A DNA stretch of 64,000 nt. It comes from JBHPGW01 sp042569785 (GTDB lineage Bacteria; Planctomycetota; Phycisphaerae; Sedimentisphaerales; Anaerobacaceae). The notes below the pieces were generated by a model that saw only the letters and a list, made by a program, of their open reading frames with translations, searched no databases and was not told where the DNA came from. The position numbers and the translations under genes are program-made. This document shows, piece by piece, positions 33,925-42,682 of the stretch. The stretch covers positions 1 to 64,000 of the forward strand of contig JBHPGW010000003.1 of the NCBI GenBank assembly GCA_042569785.1, in the 5' to 3' direction. How positions within the stretch are numbered: position 1 is the first letter of the stretch; each line of letters opens with the position of its first letter.

Positions 33925-34749
33925 TTACAAATCGTTTCGGTTTAGGATCAGGCGTTGGGCGTGTTGGCAGATTTTTGTTTGCAGGTGCGGGTACTTGACT
34001 TTCATGTATTCGGTGAAAAGTTTGGGATCCTCGCTGTTATCGGCGAACATGTCGTAGTGGCCGGGTAGAGTTAGTTTAGACTCGATAGCGCCTGCCAGGT
34101 CAGCAGCTTCCTGGTATGTCATGCAGCCAATACATCCGCGTGCCAGGCGGACGGCGTCACGGCCATTGATCGGCAGCATCGACAGGTCAATTGAGAATTG
34201 CTTTAATTTGGTTTGCAGTCCTTCGTAAATGCAGCAGTCACCGCAATGGTATAGGTAAAAGCCGTCCGCTTCGATGACATATCCCATGTATGGATAGAGG
34301 CCTGTGTTTTCATCGCGTTCGAGCAGTTCGTGTGCTGAGGCAATGCCTGTAATTTTTAGGCCCTTTAGCTGGGTGGTTTGGCAGTCGTTTATTCCGATAA
34401 ATCTTTCGGCAGGGATATTTAAGTCTTCGGCAAGATCGGTTCGCAGCAGTTCGGGGACAACGAAAGTTGCCTGTGGTGATGCCTTTGCCAGGGCCGGCCA
34501 GGATTGGCGGTCGATATGGTCTTTGTGATCGTGAGTGCCAAAAACGATGTCAGCGTTATTGGCAAATTCAGGCGGTATCAAGAGGGGTATCTGTCGTCTC
34601 GGGTGCGGTGAAAAAAAGACGTCGAGGTAGATCACGGTTTGGGCGGTTTTAATAATGTATCCCTGCTGGCCTGCCCACCATAAAGCGACCTGGCCCGGGG
34701 GAAGCTGAGTTAAATCGATCTGAGCCAGAAGTTCTTTTCCAGTAAGCAT
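33925..34749 (-). CDS. metallo-beta-lactamase-fold hydrolase, UlaG-like
   Basis: A 274-aa cytosolic protein. The metal-binding motif GTHDHKDHIDRQ (~72-83), a further ASAHELL, YHCGDCCIYEG and a late GHYDMF give the zinc ligands of the UlaG-type lactonases, which open L-ascorbate 6-phosphate lactone. The exact substrate is unknown; no ascorbate genes lie nearby. It ends 101 bases from the GH42-like gene, convergent. Confidence 0.78.
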   Translation of the reverse strand: MLTGKELLAQIDLTQLPPGQVALWWAGQQGYIIKTAQTVIYLDVFFSPHPRRQIPLLIPPEFANNADIVFGTHDHKDHIDRQSWPALAKASPQATFVVPELLRTDLAEDLNIPAERFIGINDCQTTQLKGLKITGIASAHELLERDENTGLYPYMGYVIEADGFYLYHCGDCCIYEGLQTKLKQFSIDLSMLPINGRDAVRLARGCIGCMTYQEAADLAGAIESKLTLPGHYDMFADNSEDPKLFTEYMKVKYPHLQTKICQHAQRLILNRNDL

Positions 34750-34790
34750 TTTTTATCCTTTGACCGCAATTTTAAATATTCATATATTGC

Positions 34791-34819
34791 TTTACAGCCG
34801 ATATTGTAACTATTACTAT
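34791..34819 (+). promoter_or_regulatory. probable promoter of the glycan operon
   Basis: TTTACA (34791-34796), 17-base spacer, TACTAT (34814-34819), 45 bases ahead of the first gene. Confidence 0.45.
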
Positions 34820-34863
34820 GGTGATTGTCATATAATTTTTTAAGTCCTATAAGGGTGTGGTTT

Positions 34864-36513
34864 ATGGAAATAAACGAATTGAATAGAACTGGAAAAGGTG
34901 TAAATTTCTGGCTTTGCGGTGGGCTTCTCGTGGTGCTCTTGATATCGATAATGGGGCGTGAAATAACACGACCATTTTATGGCTTGCACAGTTGGGCCCA
35001 GGCCAGCGGGTCATGGGTGAGCAGGTCTCATGTTAAATACGGGCTTGGCTACACAAAGGGCCTTTCGACCTGGGCGGTAGGTGACCCTCCGACAACAACA
35101 CCTCGCAGATACTTCGATCATCCTCAACTTGGGATACTGCTCAATGCGGGAGCTATGGCAATATTTGGTGTAAATGAATGGTCGGGTCGTGTGGTTGGGA
35201 TAGCTTCTTCAATAATAACACTTCTGCTATTTCTGCGAATATTACGTGGGCTGGTTGATGACAAAACCGCGCTCTTGGCAGGGATGATGTTTGTGGTGTT
35301 TCCATTGAGCGGATATTTTGGTTTTGGCGGATGGTTTGCGACGTTTTCTTTTCTTGCGATCTACTGTTATCTTGTTTTGATCGGGTCGCTAAGTGATGGG
35401 CCTCAGCCGAAGGTTTGGCATAAAGTCGGGCTGGCAGCGGCGCTGTTTCTGATGCTGCAGATAAACTGGGCGGGATTCTTTTACGGCTTCGCTATCGGAT
35501 CACATTATGTTTTCCGCTGTATTTTTAGTAAGCGTTTTCCGGATAAATCTCTGCTGGCGATTTTGATAGTCGCTCCTCTTGTGAGCTTTCTTGTTACTCT
35601 TACGATTATGGCTGGCGGTTACGACTGGGATGTAAGTAAGATATTCGAGCTTTTCGTTTGGCGGGCCGGTAAAGGTGAATATAAAGAGGTGATGGAAAAA
35701 TTCGACTGGGGCAAATGGTTCTCTGTGTTGTGGGGATTCGCGGTTACCAATTTTACAAAGCCAGTGCTGATTACAGTACTCCTGTATATGACATTCGGTC
35801 AGTTAATGGTCTTTATGCCCGCCCGTTCAGAGGATAAAGAGCCGAAAAAATCGAGGCGGTTTCCTCAGTTATGGCTGTTCCTTATTCCGCCTGTGGCATT
35901 GCTGCTTACATTCCGCGGTCTGGTGTGGAAACATCAGTACTGGCAGAGGCCATTTTCGCCTTTCGTGGCGATAGCTGCGGCTTGCGCGGTAATGCTCTTA
36001 TGGGATATACTCAAAAAATTGCATAGGCAATTGGCAGTGATTGTTACGGTTGCTCTTGTGGGGGTATTCGTGGCATTTTGTGTGATTGGGACAAATCATT
36101 ATTTTTATGTGCGATGGCAGCCGGTAGAAAAGATCAATATGTTCAAAAAGCTTAACGCGATGATCCCTGCGGATAAGCAGCTTTTGAGCTTTGAGGATTT
36201 TATCGTTAACCAGCACAGCTCCAAGGGCGGTTTTATCAGGCCTGAAATAGCCTGGTACCTTGATAGAGAGATCGTAATGGCCAGAAAAATCGAGGATATT
36301 GAACGTCAAGCAGCGACCGGAGAATATCCATATTATCTGATTCCCCGGGTAGAGACATTAGCACCTCTTATTAATCAATTGGTGCAAAAATATAAGGTTG
36401 CTGATTTCATTTCAGGGGTGAACGGCGAACAAAGCAAAGATGGTAAATTCTTAAGGGCGGGTATGGTGTCTTATATTGTTTTTGACTTACAGCGCAAGCC
36501 ACAGAGCAAATAA
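34864..36513 (+). CDS. ArnT/PMT-like (GT39-type) membrane glycosyltransferase
   Basis: A 549-aa polytopic membrane protein with about ten hydrophobic helices. The first luminal loop has the acidic-substrate pattern of polyprenol-sugar glycosyltransferases (TRPFYGLHSWAQASGSWVSR, ~32-51) and a second at RRYFDHPQLGILLNAG, which matches the H-P-P/L-like loop of GT39/GT83 enzymes. It would transfer a sugar from a lipid carrier to an acceptor on the outer face. Start 34864 is chosen for its GGTGTGG site; a TTG upstream is less likely. First gene of a seven-gene operon. Confidence 0.75.
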   Translation: MEINELNRTGKGVNFWLCGGLLVVLLISIMGREITRPFYGLHSWAQASGSWVSRSHVKYGLGYTKGLSTWAVGDPPTTTPRRYFDHPQLGILLNAGAMAIFGVNEWSGRVVGIASSIITLLLFLRILRGLVDDKTALLAGMMFVVFPLSGYFGFGGWFATFSFLAIYCYLVLIGSLSDGPQPKVWHKVGLAAALFLMLQINWAGFFYGFAIGSHYVFRCIFSKRFPDKSLLAILIVAPLVSFLVTLTIMAGGYDWDVSKIFELFVWRAGKGEYKEVMEKFDWGKWFSVLWGFAVTNFTKPVLITVLLYMTFGQLMVFMPARSEDKEPKKSRRFPQLWLFLIPPVALLLTFRGLVWKHQYWQRPFSPFVAIAAACAVMLLWDILKKLHRQLAVIVTVALVGVFVAFCVIGTNHYFYVRWQPVEKINMFKKLNAMIPADKQLLSFEDFIVNQHSSKGGFIRPEIAWYLDREIVMARKIEDIERQAATGEYPYYLIPRVETLAPLINQLVQKYKVADFISGVNGEQSKDGKFLRAGMVSYIVFDLQRKPQSK

Positions 36514-36519
36514 ACCAAG

Positions 36520-37440
36520 ATGCAAAGCAGTGAACTAATAACTATATGCAGTGTTAACTGGTATTCTTATGATTATCTTAATCGGCTATTTGGGAATCTA
36601 TCGGAAATGGCTGAGTTTAAAGACAGGCTGAGATTTCTGGTAATTGATAACACTAACGGCCAAGATAAAGAGATTCACAAACTTAGAGAAGATGGTTTTG
36701 AAACAGAAATTGTAAATAACGACACCCAGGGGAAAAAAGGTTCCTACGGACATGCATGCGGCTTGAATGTCGCAATGTCAATTATCAAAACAAAATACGC
36801 ACTGATAACAGATCCTGACGTATATGTATTTAAAAATAAGTGGGACAGCTTTTTGATTGAATTGATCAGCTCGGAAAGAATCGCAGCAGTTGGAACCAGC
36901 TTTCCTGAATGGCAGCTTGGGAAATATCATGATTTTCCTAATCCTGTGTTTTGTTTCTTTAGGACATATGAATATATGCAGTTGGAGCCGGACTGGACAC
37001 CTTTCGGAGCGAACAGGTTGGTTAAGTGCTGGGATTTTTTCAGAAGAAATGTTCTTCGCCTGGGAATAATTATAAACAGAAGGGTATACGAGAAGCACAA
37101 ACCGATAAGAGTAATCTGGAGCAGGCTTGAAAAGATAATCGGGATATGCAGCAGGGATACCGGCTGGCGCATAGCGAAAAAGGCAAGAGAGAATAAAATA
37201 AAAGGTGAGGTTTTTAAAGCTACTTTGCCTTCTGAAAAAATCGAAGGAGACGAGACAGGAATATTAAATCAGTTTGCCAGCGAATTCGAGGTTTACTGTT
37301 ATGAAAACGAACCGATATTAACCCATAAATATTCAACCTGTTCGCGGCTTTGGCGAACCGAAAGAAGCCGAGAAACTGATTACTGGCTTAGTTGTATTGA
37401 AAAAACCAAAGATAGTATAACAAAGGGAGATAAGGTCTGA
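36520..37440 (+). CDS. family 2-like glycosyltransferase
   Basis: A 306-aa GT-A-fold protein without membrane helices. FLVIDNTNGQDKE (~45-57) and the acidic DPDVYVF (~94-100, in place of DxD) mark the nucleotide-sugar site. The C-terminal third has no clear match. It starts 6 bases after the GT39-like gene and its stop overlaps the next start (TGATG), so translation is coupled. Confidence 0.75.
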   Translation: MQSSELITICSVNWYSYDYLNRLFGNLSEMAEFKDRLRFLVIDNTNGQDKEIHKLREDGFETEIVNNDTQGKKGSYGHACGLNVAMSIIKTKYALITDPDVYVFKNKWDSFLIELISSERIAAVGTSFPEWQLGKYHDFPNPVFCFFRTYEYMQLEPDWTPFGANRLVKCWDFFRRNVLRLGIIINRRVYEKHKPIRVIWSRLEKIIGICSRDTGWRIAKKARENKIKGEVFKATLPSEKIEGDETGILNQFASEFEVYCYENEPILTHKYSTCSRLWRTERSRETDYWLSCIEKTKDSITKGDKV

Positions 37441-38000
37441 TGCATTTGACGAGATATAGTATGTATAAAAGCATACGCAAAGAGCTGCATGGTTCACTTA
37501 GCGGCAAGATTCTCGATGTTAGCAGTTCGGGATCTTTTACTTCAATGATCGATGCTGACAACAGCGAAGTAACCGAAACAAGTTATCCTGAAGTCGACAT
37601 GCAGAGTTTGCCTTTTGATGAAGGTTCTTTTGATGTAGTTATAAGTGACCAAGTGATCGAACATTTGGAAAATCCGCAAAAAGCTATTGATGAATCATAT
37701 CGGGTTCTGAAAAAAGGTGGTATGGCAATCCACACAAGCTGCTTTATAAACAGTATTCACGAACCGACTCCGGATTACTGGAGATTTACGCTTAAAGCAT
37801 TAGAGTATCTATGCAGAGACTTTTCTGAAATTATTGTGAGTCAAGGTTGGGGCAATAGAATAGCAATACTTATATGTTTTTACTTTAAAAAGCTTCGTTT
37901 TCTAAAAATAAAAGATACCGGCTTGAGCCTGCTCCGCAAAATCGCTGAATATAATGAGCCAGGTTTCTCGATAGTCACTTGGATAATAGCTAAAAAATGA
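37440..38000 (+). CDS. class I SAM-dependent methyltransferase (first of three)
   Basis: A 186-aa compact methyltransferase. The glycine motif is degenerate (KILDVSSSGSF, ~21-31), while the post-I and motif IV region LPFDEGSFDVVISDQVIEHL (~59-78) and the GG-MAIHTSC strand are typical of the Methyltransf_11 type. A weak motif I suggests a tuned or reduced SAM site. It overlaps both neighbours by one to four bases. Confidence 0.75.
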   Translation: MHLTRYSMYKSIRKELHGSLSGKILDVSSSGSFTSMIDADNSEVTETSYPEVDMQSLPFDEGSFDVVISDQVIEHLENPQKAIDESYRVLKKGGMAIHTSCFINSIHEPTPDYWRFTLKALEYLCRDFSEIIVSQGWGNRIAILICFYFKKLRFLKIKDTGLSLLRKIAEYNEPGFSIVTWIIAKK

Positions 38001-38923
38001 ATTCCAAACCCGATATAAGTGTAGTTATGCCCACCTATAACAGGGCGCATACTTTGTCTAAAGCTATTGAAAGCATATTGGGACAAAGCTTTGAAAATTT
38101 TGAGCTAATAATTGTGGATGACGGCTCAACCGATGAGACCAGAGACGTAGCTGATAACATATCAGATCCACGAGTTAGATTCTTTTTTTTAAGCGAGAAT
38201 GGTGGTGCTTCCAATGCAAGGAATATTGGGATAAAGAATGCGACGGCAGATTATATCGCTTTTCTTGACAGTGACGATCAATGGAAACCAGATAAACTAA
38301 AAAAGCAGTTTGATTTGATAAAAAACTGCGATCAAAAGGTTGGTGTTGTGTATAGCGGCTTTACAAGATATGACGGTGACAAAGTTTTATATATGCCGGA
38401 CAGCAGTGTAAAACGCAAATCGGGAAATATTTTTTATGAGATACTTAAACGCAATTTTATTACCTTTCAAACGCTGATCGCAAAAAAAGGATGTTTCGAG
38501 AAAAGCGGCTTATTCGACGAGAGCCTAAGATGTCGCCATGACTGGGATTTATTAATAAGGCTTTCAAGAGATTGGGATTTCTTATGCATTGACGAACCTT
38601 TAGTCGATATCTATGCGGGTTCTGATAGCATCAGCAAGACTCACAAAGTTGATATGGCAGGATGGAAGCCTATTATTGAAAAATATATTGATGAATTCGA
38701 GAAACATCCCGCTATTTTGGCAAATCATTATATGCGTATCGCTACGTGGTCGATGCCTACTGACAAAGAAGACTTTTACCAGAGAAGAGGATATATGTTT
38801 CGGGCGTTGAAAACATTTCCTTTTGTCAATTATAAGTATCTTGTGCTTTTCTTGTTTTCGCTTTTGGGTTCAGGTGTTTATAATTTAATTCTGCGGACAA
38901 TAAACTATGGAAAAAATAGATAA
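37997..38923 (+). CDS. family 2 glycosyltransferase
   Basis: A 308-aa GT2 enzyme: ISVVMPTYNRAHTLSKAI start, FELIIVDDGSTDET (~34-47) and the DxD-type DSDDQW (~90-95), all intact. A hydrophobic C-terminal segment (~280-300) suggests membrane association. Start ATGA overlaps the preceding stop; the end overlaps the next start by 17 bases. It adds a sugar to the growing glycan. Confidence 0.85.
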   Translation: MNSKPDISVVMPTYNRAHTLSKAIESILGQSFENFELIIVDDGSTDETRDVADNISDPRVRFFFLSENGGASNARNIGIKNATADYIAFLDSDDQWKPDKLKKQFDLIKNCDQKVGVVYSGFTRYDGDKVLYMPDSSVKRKSGNIFYEILKRNFITFQTLIAKKGCFEKSGLFDESLRCRHDWDLLIRLSRDWDFLCIDEPLVDIYAGSDSISKTHKVDMAGWKPIIEKYIDEFEKHPAILANHYMRIATWSMPTDKEDFYQRRGYMFRALKTFPFVNYKYLVLFLFSLLGSGVYNLILRTINYGKNR

Positions 38924-39566
38924 TAACTTATCCAAGGCCAATGAATATCGTAGCGGTGATTATATAAGTATTCACCGGTTCGCGTCCTTCTACTATCAAA
39001 TTTCGCTGACCCTGCAAACCGGGCCCAAAAGAATACTTGAAATCGGTGTCGGCAATAAGATAGTTTCTTCTTACTTTAAAAATATCGGCTTAGATATCGT
39101 AACAAGTGACATCAACCCCGATCTATCGCCCGATGTACTGGCTGACGTAACAAAACTCCCCTTTGAAGACGGGGCTTTCGATACTGTTTTAGCTTTTGAG
39201 GTTCTCGAGCACCTGCCATGGGAAAAGGCCATCGAAGCTTTAGCTGAGCTATCCCGTGTGAGTTCGAAAACTGTGATCATCTCTTTGCCTTATCACGGTG
39301 CAACGTTTGAAATGATGCTGAAGCTGCCTTTTAATAAATTTTTGTTTAAGAAGTCTTATTTGAACTTTTTCGCACGCCTGCCGCTTTCTATTTTTAATAC
39401 GAAAATAAAAACTCCCGATCATTTTTGGGAGATCGGGCGTAAAGGTTTTGGCTTGAAAAAAGTAAGAAAAGCTATTTGCGAAAAACTTGTAATAGAAAAA
39501 GAAGTCCGTGCTCAGATGAATCCGAATCATTACTTTTTTGTACTTCACAAAACTGAAAAGAACTAA
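38907..39566 (+). CDS. class I SAM-dependent methyltransferase (second of three)
   Basis: A 219-aa methyltransferase with motif I ILEIGVGNKIVSSYF (~42-56), the acidic VTSDINPD, LPFEDGAFDTVLAFEVLEHL (~85-104) and VIISLPYHG. Larger and better conserved than the copy at 37440; the two share the Methyltransf_11 fold but are not close copies. Sugar or lipid-carrier methylation is likely from context. Confidence 0.78.
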   Translation: MEKIDNNLSKANEYRSGDYISIHRFASFYYQISLTLQTGPKRILEIGVGNKIVSSYFKNIGLDIVTSDINPDLSPDVLADVTKLPFEDGAFDTVLAFEVLEHLPWEKAIEALAELSRVSSKTVIISLPYHGATFEMMLKLPFNKFLFKKSYLNFFARLPLSIFNTKIKTPDHFWEIGRKGFGLKKVRKAICEKLVIEKEVRAQMNPNHYFFVLHKTEKN

Positions 39567-39571
39567 CAAAT

Positions 39572-40543
39572 ATGGCTGGTAAGATCAAAAAAATCATTAG
39601 ATTCGCAATAGTCATTGCCTGTTTTTCTTATATCATCAGCTTTTTTTACAAAGAAAAAGGCAATCTTGAACTGCTGCTCGAGTTGCGTGTCTCTTATCTG
39701 GCTTTGATACTGCTGTTAGGGGTATTATATCTTTTTGTGCACTGCTACAGGTTCAAGATCATAATAGAAAAATGCAGCGGCAGTTCGCTTAGCTTTTGGA
39801 AATGGTTCAGGATATTTTCGCAGGCTCGGTTTTTGAATATCGTAATTCCGCAGCTTGGTAATATCTATCGCGGGATAAGCCTGAAAAAGTTTTTCAACAT
39901 ATCGTACACCAATTACATCAGTGCCTTCGCTTCGTTTGCGTGGATGGACACGTGTTTTAATCTTTTGGTCGCAACGGCAATTATTTCGTTATTCGCAAGA
40001 GATTTGAAGATCGGCCGATTTAACGCCTTGGGTTTGCTATCTGTTCTAACAGTTTTGATCATAACAACGCCTGTGTTAATGAAGCTGGTTTTGAGCAAAT
40101 TGCCCATTCGAGCTAAGAAACTTGCTTGGCTCAAAGGCAGGGTCAATGAGGTCCTGCACGCAACGATCACGAACCTCAAGGACGTAAAATATTTTTTGAT
40201 CATAAATTCGCTCGGCCTTTTAGTGATGGTTCGAACCATCCTGATCTACTACATTTTGTTTTACAGCTTAGGTGTACAGCCTCAGATCGTAGCGTTACTT
40301 CTTTTTTACGCGTTGTTCAAGATAAGCTCCTTTTTTATCATAACACCGGGCAATATTGGTATCCAGGAGATCGCATTCGGTTTTTTGAGCGATCAGTTAG
40401 GGATAGGAATGGCTGAAGGGATTCTCGTCTGCGTCATTGGAAGAGTCGTTGGAACGCTGGTAGTTATTATCTTTGGTGTAGCAACAGGCGGAATAAGTGT
40501 TCTTCGCCACAAAGAAGATTACCTGGAGCAGAACGAATTATAG
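39572..40543 (+). CDS. flippase-like integral membrane protein (UPF0104/YbhN family)
   Basis: A 323-aa membrane protein with six to eight helices, of the lysylphosphatidylglycerol synthase transmembrane type. The conserved features RFLNIVIPQLGNIYRGISL (~88-106) and TPGNIGIQEIAFGFL (~258-272) are clear. In glycan clusters such proteins are thought to move lipid-linked material across the membrane. Starts 5 bases after the previous gene. Confidence 0.78.
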   Translation: MAGKIKKIIRFAIVIACFSYIISFFYKEKGNLELLLELRVSYLALILLLGVLYLFVHCYRFKIIIEKCSGSSLSFWKWFRIFSQARFLNIVIPQLGNIYRGISLKKFFNISYTNYISAFASFAWMDTCFNLLVATAIISLFARDLKIGRFNALGLLSVLTVLIITTPVLMKLVLSKLPIRAKKLAWLKGRVNEVLHATITNLKDVKYFLIINSLGLLVMVRTILIYYILFYSLGVQPQIVALLLFYALFKISSFFIITPGNIGIQEIAFGFLSDQLGIGMAEGILVCVIGRVVGTLVVIIFGVATGGISVLRHKEDYLEQNEL

Positions 40544-40581
40544 CCGAATCGAGAAAGCGCAAATTTATATAAGGGTATACG

Positions 40582-41577
40582 ATGATAAAATTAAAAAATT
40601 TAGTGAATTTTCACGATCTGAGAGTATTTATATGGGCGATTAAATACGGATTGATCTCTTCGGTCATCTCGAAATTGACCAAAAGCAAAAAAGACCGCGT
40701 AAAAGATGCATGGAAAGTAAAGACTAAAAAAATGACATCTTCCTGGTGGATAATCCCAGAGGTTGAAAAACACTGGAACTATCTTATTTCCGGCGATGAA
40801 AATGTGGATTTCTATCAATACATTTGCGACAAATACTTCTCAGGAAAGAATGGCTTAAAAAGTTTGTCTTTAGGCTGCGGCACTGGTGTTAAAGAATTGA
40901 AATGGGCCGAACTTGGTAATTTCGAGAAAATGGAAGCATTCGATATTTCTGAAAACAGGATCAAATTCGCAAAAGAGCAGGCTCAAGAAAAGGGCTACGG
41001 CAATATTCTTGATTTTCGTATGGCAGATATCTACACGGTTGAATTACAGGAAAATTACTATAATGCGATCATTGTAGATAATTCACTGCATCATTTCAGT
41101 CCGCTGGAAGAACTGCTTTTAAAAATTAACAGATCTCTTAGTCACGATGGCTATTTTATTGTAAATGAATTTGTTGGTCCGACACGGTTTCAATGGACAG
41201 ATAAACAACTCAAAATAGCAAATAGTGTTCGTAAAATACTTCCTGAAAAATACAGGGCGCATATTGTTGATGGGTGTGTAAATAGAAAAATAATAAGACC
41301 GAGCCTGCTCAATATGACCCTTAAAGACCCTTCTGAAGCAGTTGAATCCTCGAATATCATGCCTTTATTGAAACAGATTTTCGATATCGTAGAGGTAAGG
41401 CCTTATAATGGGGCTATACTGAATTTAGTACTTGGGGGCATAGCGCATAATTTCGTTTGTGATGATGCGGAAGCTAAAAAATATCTTCGCTTATGCCAGG
41501 ATATTGATGACCTTTTAACAGAAACAGGTCAGGTCGAAAGCGATTTTGTGGTAGCCGTGTGCAAGAAGAAAGGTTAA
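40582..41577 (+). CDS. class I SAM-dependent methyltransferase (third of three)
   Basis: A 331-aa protein: an N-terminal region (~1-90) without recognised fold, then a methyltransferase core with SLGCGTGVKELKWAELG (~94-110), FDISENRIKFAKEQA, and IIVDNSLHHFSPLEELL (~165-181). The HH-F pattern is typical of sugar or small-molecule methyltransferases. Last gene of the operon, 38 bases after the flippase-like gene, ending at a shared terminator. Confidence 0.75.
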   Translation: MIKLKNLVNFHDLRVFIWAIKYGLISSVISKLTKSKKDRVKDAWKVKTKKMTSSWWIIPEVEKHWNYLISGDENVDFYQYICDKYFSGKNGLKSLSLGCGTGVKELKWAELGNFEKMEAFDISENRIKFAKEQAQEKGYGNILDFRMADIYTVELQENYYNAIIVDNSLHHFSPLEELLLKINRSLSHDGYFIVNEFVGPTRFQWTDKQLKIANSVRKILPEKYRAHIVDGCVNRKIIRPSLLNMTLKDPSEAVESSNIMPLLKQIFDIVEVRPYNGAILNLVLGGIAHNFVCDDAEAKKYLRLCQDIDDLLTETGQVESDFVVAVCKKKG

Positions 41578-41580
41578 ACA

Positions 41581-41614
41581 AAACAGGGACACCATATAAC
41601 AGATGCCCCTGTTT
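41581..41614 (+). terminator. bidirectional terminator between convergent genes
   Basis: AAACAGGG (41581-41588) pairs with CCCTGTTT (41607-41614) around an 18-base loop, followed by a T-rich tract. It lies between the third methyltransferase gene and the LamG PEP-CTERM gene. Confidence 0.6.
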
Positions 41615-41625
41615 CTTTCTTTATT

Positions 41626-42423
41626 CTAATGTTTGCGCCTTTTACGCAACAATGAGACTGAGCCGAAACCCAAAAGTGCGATCGTGGCAGGTTCGGGGAT
41701 GCCATTAGTATAAATTTCCTGTATTTCTGTAGAAGATAAAGCCCTGTTATAAAAACGAACGTCATCGATTGAGCCATTGAAATTATTAGGATTATCTTCC
41801 TTTTTACCAATTAACACATTGTTTGTCTGCCCTTGTTGTAAAAAACCGCTGTAATTATTGGCACCATCTTCTTGTCCATCAACAAACACTTTTATTACAC
41901 TTCCATCCCAGGTGCCAGTGACAAGATGCCAATTGCCATCTGCGAGAACTGCGTTTCCAGTAACATCATTCCAATCGTCCAGGCCGCCATAATCATCATC
42001 TGACTTGAAAACTACGAATCTCAAATTGTCATTTTCTGTTTTACTAAGTTGCCAAACTCTCTGTTGTTCCCAAGAAGTTTTATCTTTAGATACAATATAA
42101 TTATAGGATCCTGCTGCTGATGTATTGATCCATGCAGAAATGGTTATGTATTCTGGATTCAATTCAGCAGAATTTCCGCAATCAACGTAATCATCGATGC
42201 CGTCAAAGTCCAATGCTCCTTCGATCTGGCCTGTTGTCCAGTTTGCATCGTAGATGGTGCCGTTATTTGTTCCAGCTGAATCATAAGCGGTATCCCCACT
42301 GCCATAATCAAATTCCCAGTGGCCTACCAGGCCGTCTGTTAAAGTTGCCGATGCGGAACTTGCAATGATCAAAATTGCCACAACCGCCACTGCCATTACT
42401 CTAAGATTTGCTTTCTTTGCCAT
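41626..42423 (-). CDS. LamG-domain PEP-CTERM surface protein
   Basis: A 265-aa exported protein: signal peptide (~1-27), one LamG/concanavalin-like domain (~30-235, with GLVGHWEFDYGSGDTAYDSA, LDFDGIDDYVDCG and the ending IDDVRFYNRALSSTEI) and the exosortase tail IPEPATIALLGFG with RKRRKH. Such domains bind carbohydrates or proteins. The same LamG ending recurs in the pseudopilin at 55159. GGAGAGAG precedes the ATG. The transcript starts far upstream and has a structured leader. Confidence 0.9.
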   Translation of the reverse strand: MAKKANLRVMAVAVVAILIIASSASATLTDGLVGHWEFDYGSGDTAYDSAGTNNGTIYDANWTTGQIEGALDFDGIDDYVDCGNSAELNPEYITISAWINTSAAGSYNYIVSKDKTSWEQQRVWQLSKTENDNLRFVVFKSDDDYGGLDDWNDVTGNAVLADGNWHLVTGTWDGSVIKVFVDGQEDGANNYSGFLQQGQTNNVLIGKKEDNPNNFNGSIDDVRFYNRALSSTEIQEIYTNGIPEPATIALLGFGSVSLLRKRRKH

Positions 42424-42458
42424 TTCTCTCTCCTTTCAAAAAAAGTTTGGGTTTACAG

Positions 42459-42511
42459 TTGCCTGGGGGGGGGCTAAATGCAATGAGCAATTTAGACCAT
42501 CAGCCGGGCAA
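42459..42511 (-). promoter_or_regulatory. structured leader of the LamG PEP-CTERM gene
   Basis: In the minus-strand transcript TTGCC and GGCAA (plus 42507-42511 and 42459-42463) enclose an inner hairpin CTAAAT/ATTTAG (plus 42490-42495 and 42474-42479), next to a run of nine C (plus 42465-42473). The element ends 35 bases ahead of the start codon. No known riboswitch is recognised. Confidence 0.5.
42465..42473 (+). repeat. poly(G) tract of 9
   Basis: Nine consecutive G inside the leader hairpin of the LamG gene. Slippage here would alter the leader fold rather than a reading frame. Confidence 0.65.
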
Positions 42512-42682
42512 TTGTCTTACATGGTGGAAAACCCCTTAAACAGAAGTTTTCTCTCCTCTTTATTGTTGCAACCAAAATGGATACGCAACAATTATAGAAT
42601 ATCAAAAATTAAGTTGGTTTACAAGAAAAAAAGTCCTATATTTCATTGATTTTTATGGTTTTTTATGGTTTTTTCTTGTTTT

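Larger units (their letters stand above)
42424..42682 (-). other. upstream region of the LamG PEP-CTERM gene
   Basis: No gene is seen. On the minus strand TTGTAA, 17 bases and TATTCT (around plus 42594-42622) could form the promoter, giving a leader of about 165 bases. The far end has a T-rich stretch with repeated TTTTTATGG units near 42650-42670. Confidence 0.4.
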
